From the NCBI GenBank assembly GCA_951799405.1, contig OX637343.1, positions 15,106,524 to 15,170,523 on the forward strand: a stretch of DNA of 64,000 nucleotides, written 5' to 3'. This DNA is from Agapetus fuscipes. Lineage: Eukaryota; Arthropoda; Insecta; Trichoptera; Glossosomatidae. Both the position numbers and the translations under genes were made by a program. Of this stretch, positions 53,012-63,135 are shown one piece after another. A model generated the notes under the pieces. That model worked only from the letters and a program-made list of their open reading frames with translations. It had not been told where the DNA came from and made no database searches. Within the stretch, counting starts at the first letter, position 1. Each line of letters opens with the position of its first letter.

Positions 53012-53268
53012 TTTTTAAATAGATTTGTAAAGAGGAATGCAATTCACCCATCTATTCTGCCGGGCCAGAAACAGGTGTTAATATCATCAATTAATAATTC
53101 ATTATTGTTTATTTTAATTAATTATGAATTAGTAATCACCCAATAACATAATATGTTGAACCACGGTCAAAGTTATGGTCAAATGACCCAAATGAACCAA
53201 TGTTGTTCTATTTCAAACACGCTAGAAAGATCAGCCCACTTGGCCCCCTCGGCCAAAACACCGACGGT
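53012..53268 (-). mobile_element. SINE-G, full length
   Basis: Head tggccccctcggccaaaaca inverted; B box partly lost (caaatgaaccaatg); 3' end aatagatttgtaaa. Confidence 0.75.
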
Positions 53269-53282
53269 GTTATGTTAAATGG

Positions 53283-53527
53283 ACGATGGATCAGTTGGTA
53301 GGGTGCTTGCATTTCATTCCGAAAGTTTGTGTTCAAATCCCAATGAGGGTGATTTCCCGTTGCGGTGTTTATTTCAAAACCCAGAATAAAATACCGGCAA
53401 GGTTTGCTCAGCCTTCACAATAAACGAGTACAAGCCCCCTCGGGACCTGGGAAACCCCCTCTTCAGCTGAAGTTCTTGGTGTAAAGCCGGCCCGCTTACC
53501 TGTAAAAATATACAGGTTCCACTCTTA
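53283..53527 (+). mobile_element. SINE-B, old copy
   Basis: gatggatcagttggtagggt, gtgttcaaatcccaatgagg, body to ctgtaaaaatatacaggttc; 3' tail lost. Confidence 0.75.
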
Positions 53528-53536
53528 CAGGTACAC

Positions 53537-53638
53537 TTACCGAAACGTGAAATCATTTGTGACACTATAGGAGGTGATCGAACCCTAGCCTTCAGGCATG
53601 TAACGCAAGAATTCTACCGACTGAGCTATCGACCGGAC
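53537..53638 (-). mobile_element. SINE-B 5' end, inverted
   Basis: ccgaaacgtgaaatcatttg to ctgagctatcgaccggac. Faces the previous copy 3'-to-3'. Confidence 0.75.
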
Positions 53639-54231
53639 TATCCAAGTAAAATTATAATTGTAAAAAAAACTTGTTATTGTATGATTATTGTAAAAAATAA
53701 TTATTATTGTAAAAAATTCTTAATTTGTAAACAACTTCGAAAATAAATTTAAAACCCAAATAAAACAGTGCTCTTATTTATATGCAAGAAATAACTTTAA
53801 GAAAAATACGACGTTTCAGGGCAAAAATACTTGTAAATTTACAATGCAAAATTCCAATATTACATTATTATAATTACATTACAAAAAAAAAAAGATTTTT
53901 CCATTGATTTATGATATATGTGGACTAGAAATTATTCTGACGAAGTTGTAAATTATATATCTGTTTTAACTTATTTACGAAAATTGTCCTTAGCAAGAAA
54001 GAGAACAAAGAACTTCACAGTTGCATTTCCATGTGTACAAAAAAACTCGTGTGAATGTAAAAATGTTTCTAGAAAGGTGGCATCTTGCCGCGTGCGTACT
54101 GTGCCCGAACCAGTACAAACATTGTACGCATGCGCTATAAATGTTATGATCTATAAAAAATTACGAATTTTAAAGGAAAAATACATTACTGTTTAAGACA
54201 TTGATATCCATACATATTATTATTTGTTGAT
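53639..54231. other. Unassigned AT-rich DNA
   Basis: A 92-codon plus-strand frame (53918-54196) has no recognisable domain. The ggcatcttgccgcgtgcgta to gctataaatg stretch resembles an LTR promoter but lacks defined ends. Confidence 0.3.
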
Positions 54232-54522
54232 ATTTAAAAAAATGTAATTTGTTGTGTAGGTATGTTCCTTGACTTATAGGTTGGTATGCGGCTGACCACG
54301 CATGCTGTAGAAAATGGTTTACTTTGCCAATGTAACCCGTGTTTCAGGGAAGGTCGGCAAGAGTTGTAGGGTGTATGTTCATTTGAAATTTGGGTTTTTA
54401 TATTTGAAATCCACATGCGGCATGTTTAAAAGCTAACTTAAACGTGTCTTCTTGTGAGAATGCATATAATGTAAGACCCCAATGTTACATATATTTGAAA
54501 CTTAGATAAGATTAGATTAGTG
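54232..54522 (+). repeat. Rep-C copy with upstream spacer
   Basis: atgtaatttgttgtgtaggt spacer, then ccttgacttatagg to cttagataagattagatt. Confidence 0.85.
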
Positions 54523-55177
54523 GCACTGGGTGTCAAAAAATAATATGAAAAAACCAACAAAACAAAGAATTCGATTCGTAAAAACATGTTGTATATGGCT
54601 TCACCACTGCAACGTTTGACAAGACTGCAATATTTATCAATGCAGTAAGTTTCTGCTCCTCTATGCTATTATTCAATGGATTTTTCCATCTTTTTCTATC
54701 TTCCTTTGAGACGTCCTCCCCTCTCTTTATTAATTACACTCGGGAAATGACTAGAAAACGGAAAGTCAAGACTGAAAAGAAAGTCTCAAGTCACTGCGTT
54801 AGCGAGAGAGGAAAATGACACTTATTCGCTTAGCCCACAAAGGCGGAATTTGAGGAAATTTTCCAATATCCGTCGCAGGGCTTTGACACCCACGGCTGTA
54901 AATCTTTGGACTTTGTCAAAGGGCGTCGATTTTTGCTGAATTATGCTCAGGCTAAAGAGACAATGTACGAATTATTTTAGGCGGGGAAATGGTGGAGCGC
55001 TTGATTTATTGATTTTTTTTATTCCGGATTTCTTTTATGTGTTCATTTGAAGACTTCCGATTCAGACCGGTTATTCAAAAGTTATTTTTTTCATTCATGT
55101 TGAAAGAATATTAAAAATAATTTAATAAATAAATTTCATTTTTCATGAATAAATACATTTCATTATAGCTCTGTGCT
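54523..55177. other. Single-copy-looking DNA
   Basis: 54830-55010 is well-mixed sequence (tccaatatccgtcgcagggc, tgtcaaagggcgtcgatttt) without a convincing frame; candidate regulatory element. 54640-54740 may be a LINE-R scrap (tggatttttccatctttttc). Confidence 0.35.
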
Positions 55178-55500
55178 TGTATCCAAAGCCGAGAGCTAAG
55201 TTTCTATTCCCACCGAGGGTGTCAGAAATGATTTCCCGTTTTTTCAAACCCGAAATAAAATTGAACGCCCTTAGACTACCTACATCACTAAACGGCGCTG
55301 TAAATAAACCACCAACTCATCATCATCATCAAAATACTGGCGAGGTGTACTAAGCCTTCATTAGAAATGAGTACCGGCCACCTCGAGAGCTGAGAAACCC
55401 CCGCATCAACTGAAGTGGTTGGTGTAAGGCCGCCACATGCGACCCCTTGAGATAAAACACGGCTAGAAGTTGCACAATATGTAGAGCTTAGTAACGAAGC
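55178..55500 (+). mobile_element. SINE-B interrupted by a LINE-C tail
   Basis: Head part gcttgtatccaaagccgaga to cccgaaataaaat (55261); resumes aaaatactggcgaggtgtac at 55331 through ataaaacacggctagaagtt. Confidence 0.8.
55262..55330 (+). mobile_element. LINE-C tail insertion (69 bp)
   Basis: tgaacgcccttagactacct, aaacggcgctgtaaataaac, tcatcatcatc. Flanked by aaaat at 55257-55261 and 55331-55335. Confidence 0.8.
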
Positions 55501-56074
55501 GTTAAATATGCTGTACGTTGCTGTTTGAGAAAATATGAGAGTGTATAAAAAATAACATTAGTTCAAAACAGTCAAGTAATTAATCTTCTTCTTCTTCATG
55601 GCGAATTCCCACGTACAGCGGGGGCGCCAGTGTCAAGTGGTATTTCGAGTATTTCAATAATAAACACAATGTCTATATTAGAGTGATTTTATGTAATGAT
55701 AGATAATTTATATTATGGTAGGTAAATAAAAAAGATATATATGTAGTGAATTTAGCAACCTCAAATTGTTTATGGTCTGACGTCACGACGTTTCGATTGG
55801 CCGACACTGTCGATTGGTGGGAATTAGATATTGTTGTCACAAGACTTAGTGAGGTTGGGATGACTTGATATAAAAGTCATGGTTCTTCTAATTTGTGTGT
55901 TCTTCTCTTATTTTCTTCTCTTGTGCTTCTCGTGTTCTCCAATCTATTGTTGTAAAAGTACACTTGTAAAATACAATCCAACCGGTAACAAAAAGTCCCG
56001 ATATTTTATTTAACTGCACCAGCGACCAAACATTCCTGACCAAATCCCGACCAGTTGCGTTGAAAAATTAATCT
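55501..56074 (+). other. LTR-like sequence, ends undefined
   Basis: 55740-56030 has a promoter-like layout: gatataaaagtc near 55869, then tct-rich DNA and tgtaaaatacaatcc. The words accggtaacaaaaagtcccg end it. No inverted termini or target duplication were identified. Confidence 0.35.
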
Positions 56075-56220
56075 GTCTATTACAAAGACTGGTGACGATA
56101 TAACCCTACAGACTTATAGAAACTAAGTACCTACTGCTTCTCCTCATTCTGTAGCGACGACAAAGTTTGCAGATGGCTCTTAACGTGTAATTTATTCAAA
56201 AATACCGCTCACCAAATATT
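56075..56220 (+). mobile_element. SINE-A 3' half, att type, old
   Basis: aaagactggtgacgatataa, tctgtagcgacgacaaagtt, gatggctcttaacgtgta, aataccgctcaccaaat. Confidence 0.6.
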
Positions 56221-56439
56221 GTCATTTATTTTGCACAATTTATTTCAGATACGGGTCACATTCGGTTTGTACACACTCGACAAACTCGACGGCTTAGATA
56301 CTAATTTGGCTACAGAGCATCAAGGCCTATATTTATAGATGAGATTATCAATTATTCTCGAAACATAAATAACTGGAATATACGATTTTCGCCAAAACAT
56401 TCTACTTAGAATATTCTAGTTAACACTTACACAATTTTT

Positions 56440-56750
56440 GGTCCGTAGCTCAGTGGTAACACTGCGGACTCTGAATGGGAAGGTTGTGGGTTCGTATCCC
56501 GGCGGAGCACAAAAAATATACCATTTATAATTTCAAATTTTCTTTCGCTGGGTTGAAAAATTCATAAACCTTTACCAATTACCGGTCACCAAAGGTCCAT
56601 TCAGCCTTACAGCAACTGGGTCTTGCTTGAGTATTGGCGCTTTGTAGCGACGACCAAGCTCGTACACCTCTGTGGCACTACAACAAGTGTAATAGACCCC
56701 TATAGTCTCTAGAATCTAGGGAGTCTCCCGCACATAATTTCTTAAAAAAA
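56440..56750 (+). mobile_element. SINE-A, poly(A) type, tRNA-Gln-like head
   Basis: Head ggtccgtagctcagtggtaa, actctgaatgggaag, gggttcgtatcccggcgg. The word gcggactctgaat is what a tRNA-Gln (CTG) anticodon loop looks like, so this copy suggests the tRNA of origin. Ends in eight A after cttaaaa. Confidence 0.85.
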
Positions 56751-57427
56751 ATCTCAGAAAAATACAAATACAATCATATAAGTACCTACCATCCAAAGAC
56801 TTCACAGGCTTTTTCAAAAACACGCACACAGACAAGCAAAACACATAATTACACAATCGCAAAAATATTTATATTTTCAATACTTTTAACATAATTTTTT
56901 CAATGTTTTCACTATGTATGCTATTTAGTGTCTAGAATAAAAAAAACGTACATTTTTACGTCCTCACTTTTTTACACGCGCACACATAAAATCTGTAAGT
57001 AAGCAATATCTATTACGTCATAATAAAAGAGAGGAGAAAAAAAAAATTACACGACGTTATGGGGTGACCATTATTTGGGTGCCATAAGCCGGGCGGCGAC
57101 CAAATGAGTGCCACTTGCGAGAAAGAGTGCCGAAAATAAAAGTGACCCTTTTATTGCTAATAAATTGTAAAGATGGCCCTCCCAAGTAAAATATATGGCG
57201 GAGAAAGGCCGGCCCTTATCGGCCGCGCCATAGTATAGACAACGCTGGGAGAGTTATAATGATTGACTTGGATTGCCATGTTGATGACCCGGTTGTTAAT
57301 GTGTTTTAAGTAAATGTTTTGTTAAAAGAATGAATAGATATTCGAGCAATTCATTTAAGATTTTTCTTCACAAAAAAAAAACAGGAAAAAATATTATTTT
57401 TAAAACGCTATTATTGATGACAATGAT
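56751..57427. other. Single-copy-looking DNA
   Basis: 57050-57320 is GC-richer (aagccgggcggcgaccaaat, gagaaaggccggcccttatc, ggccgcgccatagt). The ggccggccc/ggccgcgcc words are palindromic. No frame. Candidate regulatory element. Confidence 0.4.
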
Positions 57428-57807
57428 TTTTTTTTTTTTTTAATTTTTTTTTTATTTATCATAATATTTTACAATTTTATTCTAAGATATTTACTATTTA
57501 TCATACTATGTTTACATTTATTTCTAACCCTCATGCGAAAGCAGATGCTTGTGTGCATTGAGGGCGAGAGCTTAACTACTTATATTTAACATTCCATTAA
57601 CTAATACATTTTTTACCAAATTTAACATAACTATTTTAACTATTTAATTATTAAATATATTTATCTTATGTATCTTAACTATTTTGATTATTTACTAATT
57701 CAATGTATTTATCTTTTGCATCTTAACTATTTTAACTTATTTACATTTTACATTTTTATATTTGACATTTTTTTTTTGAGGGTTTTAGGGTCTTTAGCAC
57801 TTCTGCA

Positions 57808-60345
57808 CTATAGTGGAAGCGCGTTAAAGGCCCTTACTCCTTGGTATTGGTAGTTTTTTTGTCCAATTGATTTTTTACATTTTTTTGTTGGTAGCATAAA
57901 TTTTCTACGTGTGTTTTGGTTTTCTTTCAACTGTCCTTTTTCAATGTTTTCTTTAAAAACTTGTAGTAGTGAATAGTAGATGTATAAATCTTCTACTGCT
58001 TTGACTTTGAATTCTTCAAAAAGTAGTTTTGTTGGGAAGGTATATGGTTTTTTTGTAATTACTTTTATTACTAGTTTTTGAGCAATTATTAATGGTCTCA
58101 GATGGGCTCTGTAGGCCCCTCCCCAACCTACTACTCCGTATTGGAGTATAGATTGTGTAAATGCATAATATGTTTTTCTGAGCTGTGTGTCATTCAGTAT
58201 GTTCCTCAGACATCTGTATACATAACTGAGTTTTCTAATTCTTTTAGTCAGTGTGTTTATTTGTTCTTTCCATTTTAAATTTTGATCAATTGTTATTCCC
58301 AAATATTTTGTGGTATCTTTTCTTTCAATTTTTGTGCATGCTATTGTACATTTATGATTTGTGTCTGTCGAGTCATGAATTTTTATATTTATCTGTTGAG
58401 GTAAATTCCGTTTTGTAATAGAAAATGGGACGAAATGCGTTTTTTTTGTAATAAGTGTTAGTAAATTTTTGTCTAGCCATGTTTTCAATTTGTTTATATT
58501 TATGCTAGTTATTTTTTCTATTTCGTGCCATGTTTCTGCCTGCAATAGAAGTACTGTGTCATCAGCGTAAGAAACTATTTCTCCTTCACTTATCACGTCA
58601 AATATATCGTTTGCAAACATGGTAAATAAAAGTGGTCCCAGGACCGTTCCTTGGGGTATTGAGAAGTCAGAGGTCCTTGAGTCACTTATTTCGTTGTACA
58701 GTTTTGTGTGTTGTGGTCTCTTGTCTAGGAAACTTTTTATCCATGAAAGAACATTTCCACTTATGCCATGCGACACTATTTTATTTATTAATTGTGCATG
58801 TTAAATGCTATCAAAAGCCTTTTTTAGGTCAATAAATATCCCAATACACTTTTTGTTGTCGTCTAGGGCTCTGTATACGAATTGAGTTATTTTGGCTATT
58901 GCGTCTTGTGTGTTTGTATTCTTTTTAAAACCAAATTGGTTTTTATTTATAATATTGTTAAGGTTGTCTGTAAGATATCGCCATGTGCGATAAGACCGCC
59001 CATTGTACATAATATGTCTCTTTTGTTTATAATTTTAATGTAATTTATTTGTGGTGTACAATAAAGTTTATTATTATTATTATTGTTTTTTTCTAAGAAG
59101 TTCCAAAGTTGTTTCTTTACAGCCTTTTCATATATTTTTGAAATATTTGATATAATAGAGATTGGGCGGTAATTTTGTGGTTCTTTGGGGCTATCAGATT
59201 TGTATATAGGAGTTATTATTGACTTTTTATAATTATCAGGAAATTGGCCACTGATAAGGCTTGTGTTTATAATATGAGTTATCGGATGAATCAGATAATT
59301 TTTCATGAGCTTTATTGTGTTAACATTTATTTTATCATATCCCGGGGCAGATCCTCCTTTTAGATTCATGATGATTTTGTCTACCTCGGCTTCGCTTATA
59401 TGGTCAAAATCTTTATATTGAGGAGACAGTGATGGAGGGCTATAAATTGCGTTTTGAGAAGAGGGGGTTTTTATAGCTTTTGCTAAATGTTTTCCCACAT
59501 TTATGAAGTACTCATTTAGGATATTACAACATTTTAAAGTTTCTTTTTTGACGTTATATGTTTTCCCTTCGTATTCAATTTCCTTTATTTGTTTGATTGT
59601 TTTTTTCTTGTTCATTATTTCATTAATGTTTGCCCATAATGTTTTTGTATTGTTTTCTGATTCCAGTATTTTCTTTTTATAGTATGAGTTTTTTGTGTTT
59701 CTAATAAGAATCGTCAAAATATTCTTATACTTTTTGTAGTAAGATATTTGTGTTGTATTTACTTGAGGACGTTTTGTATTTCTGTAAAGCTTATTCTTTT
59801 TCCTGACTGAATTTATGATTCCTTGTGTGATCCAGGGTTTTAATTTTCTTGTCCTTGAGTTTATTTTAATTTGTAATGTTCTTGTTGCCTTTGCTATATG
59901 CATACTTAATGCTACCTCAAATGCCTTTGCTGATCGGTTTGCACAGTCACTGGTTAGTACACTGTGCCACTTTTCAGCCCTCAGTGAGATCTCCAAAGCT
60001 TCACAATCTATTTTTGTTATGGTTATTTGTTTTTCATGTAGTGCATTTTCAGTCGTCTTTTTGGTGTCATATAGTAATAGGCAGGTGAAGTGGTCGGTGA
60101 TATCTGTCTTCCAGATGCATGTCCTGATATTCTTTAGGTTATTGATGTCTGCGTTACACCATATGTGATCTATGCAGGATGGTTTATGATTTTGAAAAAC
60201 CCGTGTGGGTTTATTTATACAAGATTTGTAATTATGGTACGTCATCATATTCATAAATCTGTTTTTTTCAAGTGAGTTTTTGCCATCAGAGATGTCTATA
60301 TTCAAGTCGCCAACAACAAAGTTAGTTTGACCTGTGATTGTATTC
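57808..60345 (-). pseudogene. LINE-1 endonuclease/reverse transcriptase ORF2, broken
   Basis: Upstream part (to about 59082): end of the endonuclease, a Lys/Asn-rich linker, then GGSAPGYDKINVNTIKLM and EPQNYRPISIISNISKIYEK (RT fingers). After the insertion: NKNQFGFKKNTNTQDAIAKI and GIFIDLKKAFDSI (catalytic first Asp). A TAA stop at 58803-58801 interrupts next. Then FSIPQGTVLGPLLFTMFAND and VSYADDTVLLLQ (catalytic YADD intact), KYLGITIDQNLKWKEQI, and a C-terminus ending VRAFNALPL at 57808. The ORF is otherwise in one frame once the insertion and one copy of its target duplication are disregarded. No active protein is expected. Confidence 0.88.
58960..59081 (+). mobile_element. 5'-truncated LINE 3' end inserted in LINE-1
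   Basis: 122 bases: ggttgtctgtaagatatcgc, gcgataagaccgcccattgt, tgtggtgtacaataaagttt, then (att)n. The gcga.(n)tcgc pair is a small hairpin. Target duplication attgtt at 58954-58959 and 59082-59087. I recognise this as a CR1-like 3' end very common in Lepidoptera. Its att tail is translated as an Asn run in the interrupted ORF. Confidence 0.8.
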
Positions 60346-60396
60346 GATATTATTATGTATATGATATTATTATGATTTTAGTTGGGGCTCCATTTG

Positions 60397-60547
60397 GGTA
60401 TGTCCATTTGAGATTTGGTTTTTAAGTTGTAGGTTCACATGAGGCATGTGCAAGCGCGAACTTATACGTGTCTGGTTGTGGTTGCATGTAATGTAAATCT
60501 CTAATTTAACATATATTTGCAACTTAGATTAGATTAGATTAGATTAG
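60397..60547 (+). repeat. Rep-C, 5'-truncated
   Basis: tgtccatttgagatttggtt to four gatta units. It separates the tail of LTR-J (60548 on) from a possible LTR-J start at 60366-60396 (attatgattttagttgggg), so it may be nested in that LTR. Confidence 0.8.
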
Positions 60548-60831
60548 TTCTCTTTTAATTAAATTGCAATTATTTATTTTAACAGAATTTATTTTACACG
60601 CTTTGGTTCACAATTTATAACAATTGATAGTCCTTGCTTATTGGTCTACACGGAAAAATGCTTGGAGCGACTGATCACTCTCCGCACCATCGCAGTCCCT
60701 ATATATAGGTACAAAAAAGATCTTTCTCGCATATTCTAGATTTTTTTTTATTTCTCGCTCACGCCAGAACGCCGTACTAGCACTACCACCATCATGGACT
60801 ACTCCCAGATTGTTCTCATTATTACATACTG
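60548..60831 (-). mobile_element. LTR-J copy
   Basis: Aligns with 420-720: ctcttttaattaaattgcaa, ttggttcacaatttataaca, ccctatatataggtac (TATA side on the minus strand), cgcatattctaga, catcatggactac. Right end not defined. Confidence 0.65.
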
Positions 60832-60964
60832 AATATCGGTAATATTTGTATGAAGACCTGTCAATCCAAGATGACCGCAAGTGAACAGCTGGTTAGTGTT
60901 CACACAATTAATATTACCGATATTCGGTAGGTAAGAATCAACGTGGTGATGAGACTTCCAGCCT
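60832..60964. mobile_element. Foldback element N, copy 2
   Basis: gaatatcggtaatatt at 60832 faces aatattaccgatattcggta; the centre gacctgtcaatccaagatga and aagtgaacagctgg matches 3260-3340 inverted. Confidence 0.6.
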
Positions 60965-61041
60965 CAGACTTGCCGATCGGCAAAGTGAACCATTTTTCTA
61001 AAGTACCGGTGGTCAGATTCAAACAGACCTATAAGTAAAGG
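60965..61041 (-). repeat. Rep-C 5' end fragment
   Basis: cggcaaagtgaaccattttt to acctataagtaaaggga. Confidence 0.6.
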
Positions 61042-61837
61042 GATATTTGAAATGTTCTAGAAAAGGATTTAAAAAAGATTACCTTACATATTATTTTTCT
61101 CTTCCTTTCATTTCTCTTTCTTCTTTATTATTTTTTCTTTCTTAAGAGTTTCATTTCATATTCAGCCACACAAAAAACTTCAAAACTAAAAATATAAGTG
61201 GCCAGGTTTCCCTTGTACTGCATCCAACTTTTCCTCCTGCACCTTTCACCACAATGTCGGCATGAAAACCAAGCAGAGATAATTGATGGGGGTGAAACGT
61301 AGACACCCCCCCCCCCCCCCCCACGCCATAAAAACTCATTTCCATCCAGCACAAAGACTGCCTTTCATGGAAGCAACGGGTCTCTATTGAAACACTTCCT
61401 TCACGGCAAGATCATACCGCAGAGAGACCTCTATTTCAAGTATAAAACTTCCCGTCTAAATGCAACTTCAACCTTAAAAAAAACCTGTAGCAAGTGGAGA
61501 GCACTTTTTAAGTTTCCATACACATTTCGGTTTAGTTTTAACGTAAAGTAAATACTTGAGGTATTGTATACACCTAAAGTAAATATACTGCAGAAAAGAA
61601 AAATATATCCTCTTTCAGTATGAAGTTTAATGCAGGAAACAATAAAAAATCAGGTCTGTTTTAAAATTGGTAATGACTTGTAAGCTGTGACGATATGTAA
61701 AGGTACCTGAAGAGCCCTGTGCAGTGTGTCTGTCGCTAGTCAGCTGCAATTTTGAAATGAAAAACCGGGTTTTCGATACAAAATGATTAATTTTACTTCT
61801 TTCAATTTTACTTTTATTATGGTTACTTTCCAGGTGT
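61042..61837. other. Single-copy-looking DNA with C17 run
   Basis: 61306-61322 is a run of 17 C. 61190-61440 is otherwise mixed sequence with pyrimidine-rich flanks. 61490-61600 has faint MITE-L words (tagcaagtggagagc). No gene. Confidence 0.35.
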
Positions 61838-62099
61838 TCTTTGACTTATAGGTTAGTGTGCGGCTGACTCCCATGCTGCAGATAATGGTTCACTTCGCTA
61901 ATGTCACCTCTGTTTCAGGAAAGATGGCAAGAGTTGCAGGGTGAATGTCCATTTGAGATTTGGGTTTTTATATTGTAAATCCACATGCGGCATTTTTAAG
62001 CGCGAACTCATACCTCTACGTGTCTGCTTGTGAAAATGCATATAATGTGAATCCACAATGTTACATATCATTGCAACTTAGATGAGATTAGATAAGATA
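61838..62099 (+). repeat. Rep-C copy
   Basis: tctttgacttataggttagt to cttagatgagattagataag. Confidence 0.85.
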
Positions 62100-62802
62100 G
62101 CCGTTATGTTTAAGTCTCTTTTTGACGTATGACGTAAATATCTTATGTTGCATTTTTTTACTGTTTCCCTTTTACTATGGGAAGAAACAGACGTCCATGT
62201 CTTTTATCTTAATCGATGTCTTAACAACATGCCGGTCTAAACATACTTAAATTTATTTACAACTTCATAGTATTCAAATACTTAATTCAAGAGGTTTGTT
62301 ATTTCATTAAAGCTGATGGCGCTGGTCTATTCTTAACAATTACACTATGGCCGGATTTGCGAAGGTAAGTTCTAGAAATTTCAATACAAACCCCATAATC
62401 CCCCGGCTTGTCTATGCTGCGGCCTAACAAAGACCTGTAAGCCGCTTCTCATCATTTATACTTCCGAGATGAACTATAGATGAACCAAGAACCTCTTATA
62501 AATTTGAGTATCATCCTGAGATGTTACTTCCAGGTTATTCAGGCTTTTAATACTAGTAAATTTTACTAGACTAACATGTTTAAATTTTACAACAACATGG
62601 ATGTACTCGTATTTATTTATATTTATTATTGCACTCTCAAGTAACGTAGGCCATTGTAGCATTGGTACTAGCTTAGACAGCACGAGTGTTACAATATCTA
62701 ATAACGTGCAGTGGCGTACAATACTTAGTTTACTCCCTATAAGAAGTCCACGATTTCTCAAATCAGCAGTTTTTCAATTTACCTTTAAATTGGCGATATA
62801 AT
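62100..62802. other. Non-coding DNA
   Basis: 62335-62470 is GC-richer (actatggccggatttgcgaa, atgctgcggcctaacaaaga). 62685-62735 shares acgtgcagtggcgtacaata with the hairpin repeat at 28530. No gene. Confidence 0.4.
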
Positions 62803-63044
62803 CTATCTTTAATTTAAGCTGTAAAGATATATGAACATTTAAAGCTCATATCAAATGCATGCTTACCAACAAACACGTGTAGTTCGCGCTTACAATTACT
62901 GAATGTGTACTTACAAATAAGATCCAAACCTCAAATGAAGACACACCCTGCAACTCTTGCCAACTTTCCCTGACACAAGAGTGACATTGGCAAAGTGAAC
63001 CAATTTTTACAGCAGGGGGGGTCAGCCTCATACCAACCTATGCT
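62803..63044 (-). repeat. Rep-C copy
   Basis: tctttaatttaagctgtaaa to catacc.aacctatg. Confidence 0.8.
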
Positions 63045-63135
63045 CTATTTAAAATGATTCTGTATAAAATAATCACATCAACGTATTGTCCAATCAAAAT
63101 TTTGTTCCCCTGTAATTTGTAAATTCAATTTGTAA
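62981..63135. repeat. Tandem duplication, unit 1 (155 bp)
   Basis: gtgacattggcaaagtgaac, gtcagcctcataccaaccta, gattctgtataaaataatca, ttgttcccctgtaatttgta. Includes the start of the Rep-C copy and about 90 bases of flank. Confidence 0.75.

Larger units (their letters stand above)
57428..60365 (-). mobile_element. LINE-1: large APE-type non-LTR retrotransposon, 5'-truncated
   Basis: Minus-strand element of about 2.9 kb: partial endonuclease domain, RT domain, C-terminal region, about 370 bases of AT-rich 3' UTR (57455-57807) and an A-rich tail (T runs at 57428-57460). Truncated inside the endonuclease by the sequence around 60365. Endonuclease words: NFVVGDLNIDI, SCIDHIWCN, DITDHFTCLL. Clade: jockey/CR1 group by RT words; exact clade unresolved. 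One in-frame stop plus one small insertion are the only obvious lesions, so it is relatively young. Confidence 0.88.

Noticed and set aside
53918..54196. 92-codon frame as a small gene
   Set aside because: No domain and no splice or promoter support; AT-rich intergenic texture.
780..56750. tRNA genes at the SINE-A, SINE-B and SINE-G heads
   Set aside because: Each is followed by a shared SINE body and tail, and the arms pair poorly. They are tRNA-derived, not tRNA genes.
59068..59084. Asn run in the LINE-1 ORF as a real protein feature
   Set aside because: It is the att tail of an inserted LINE fragment.
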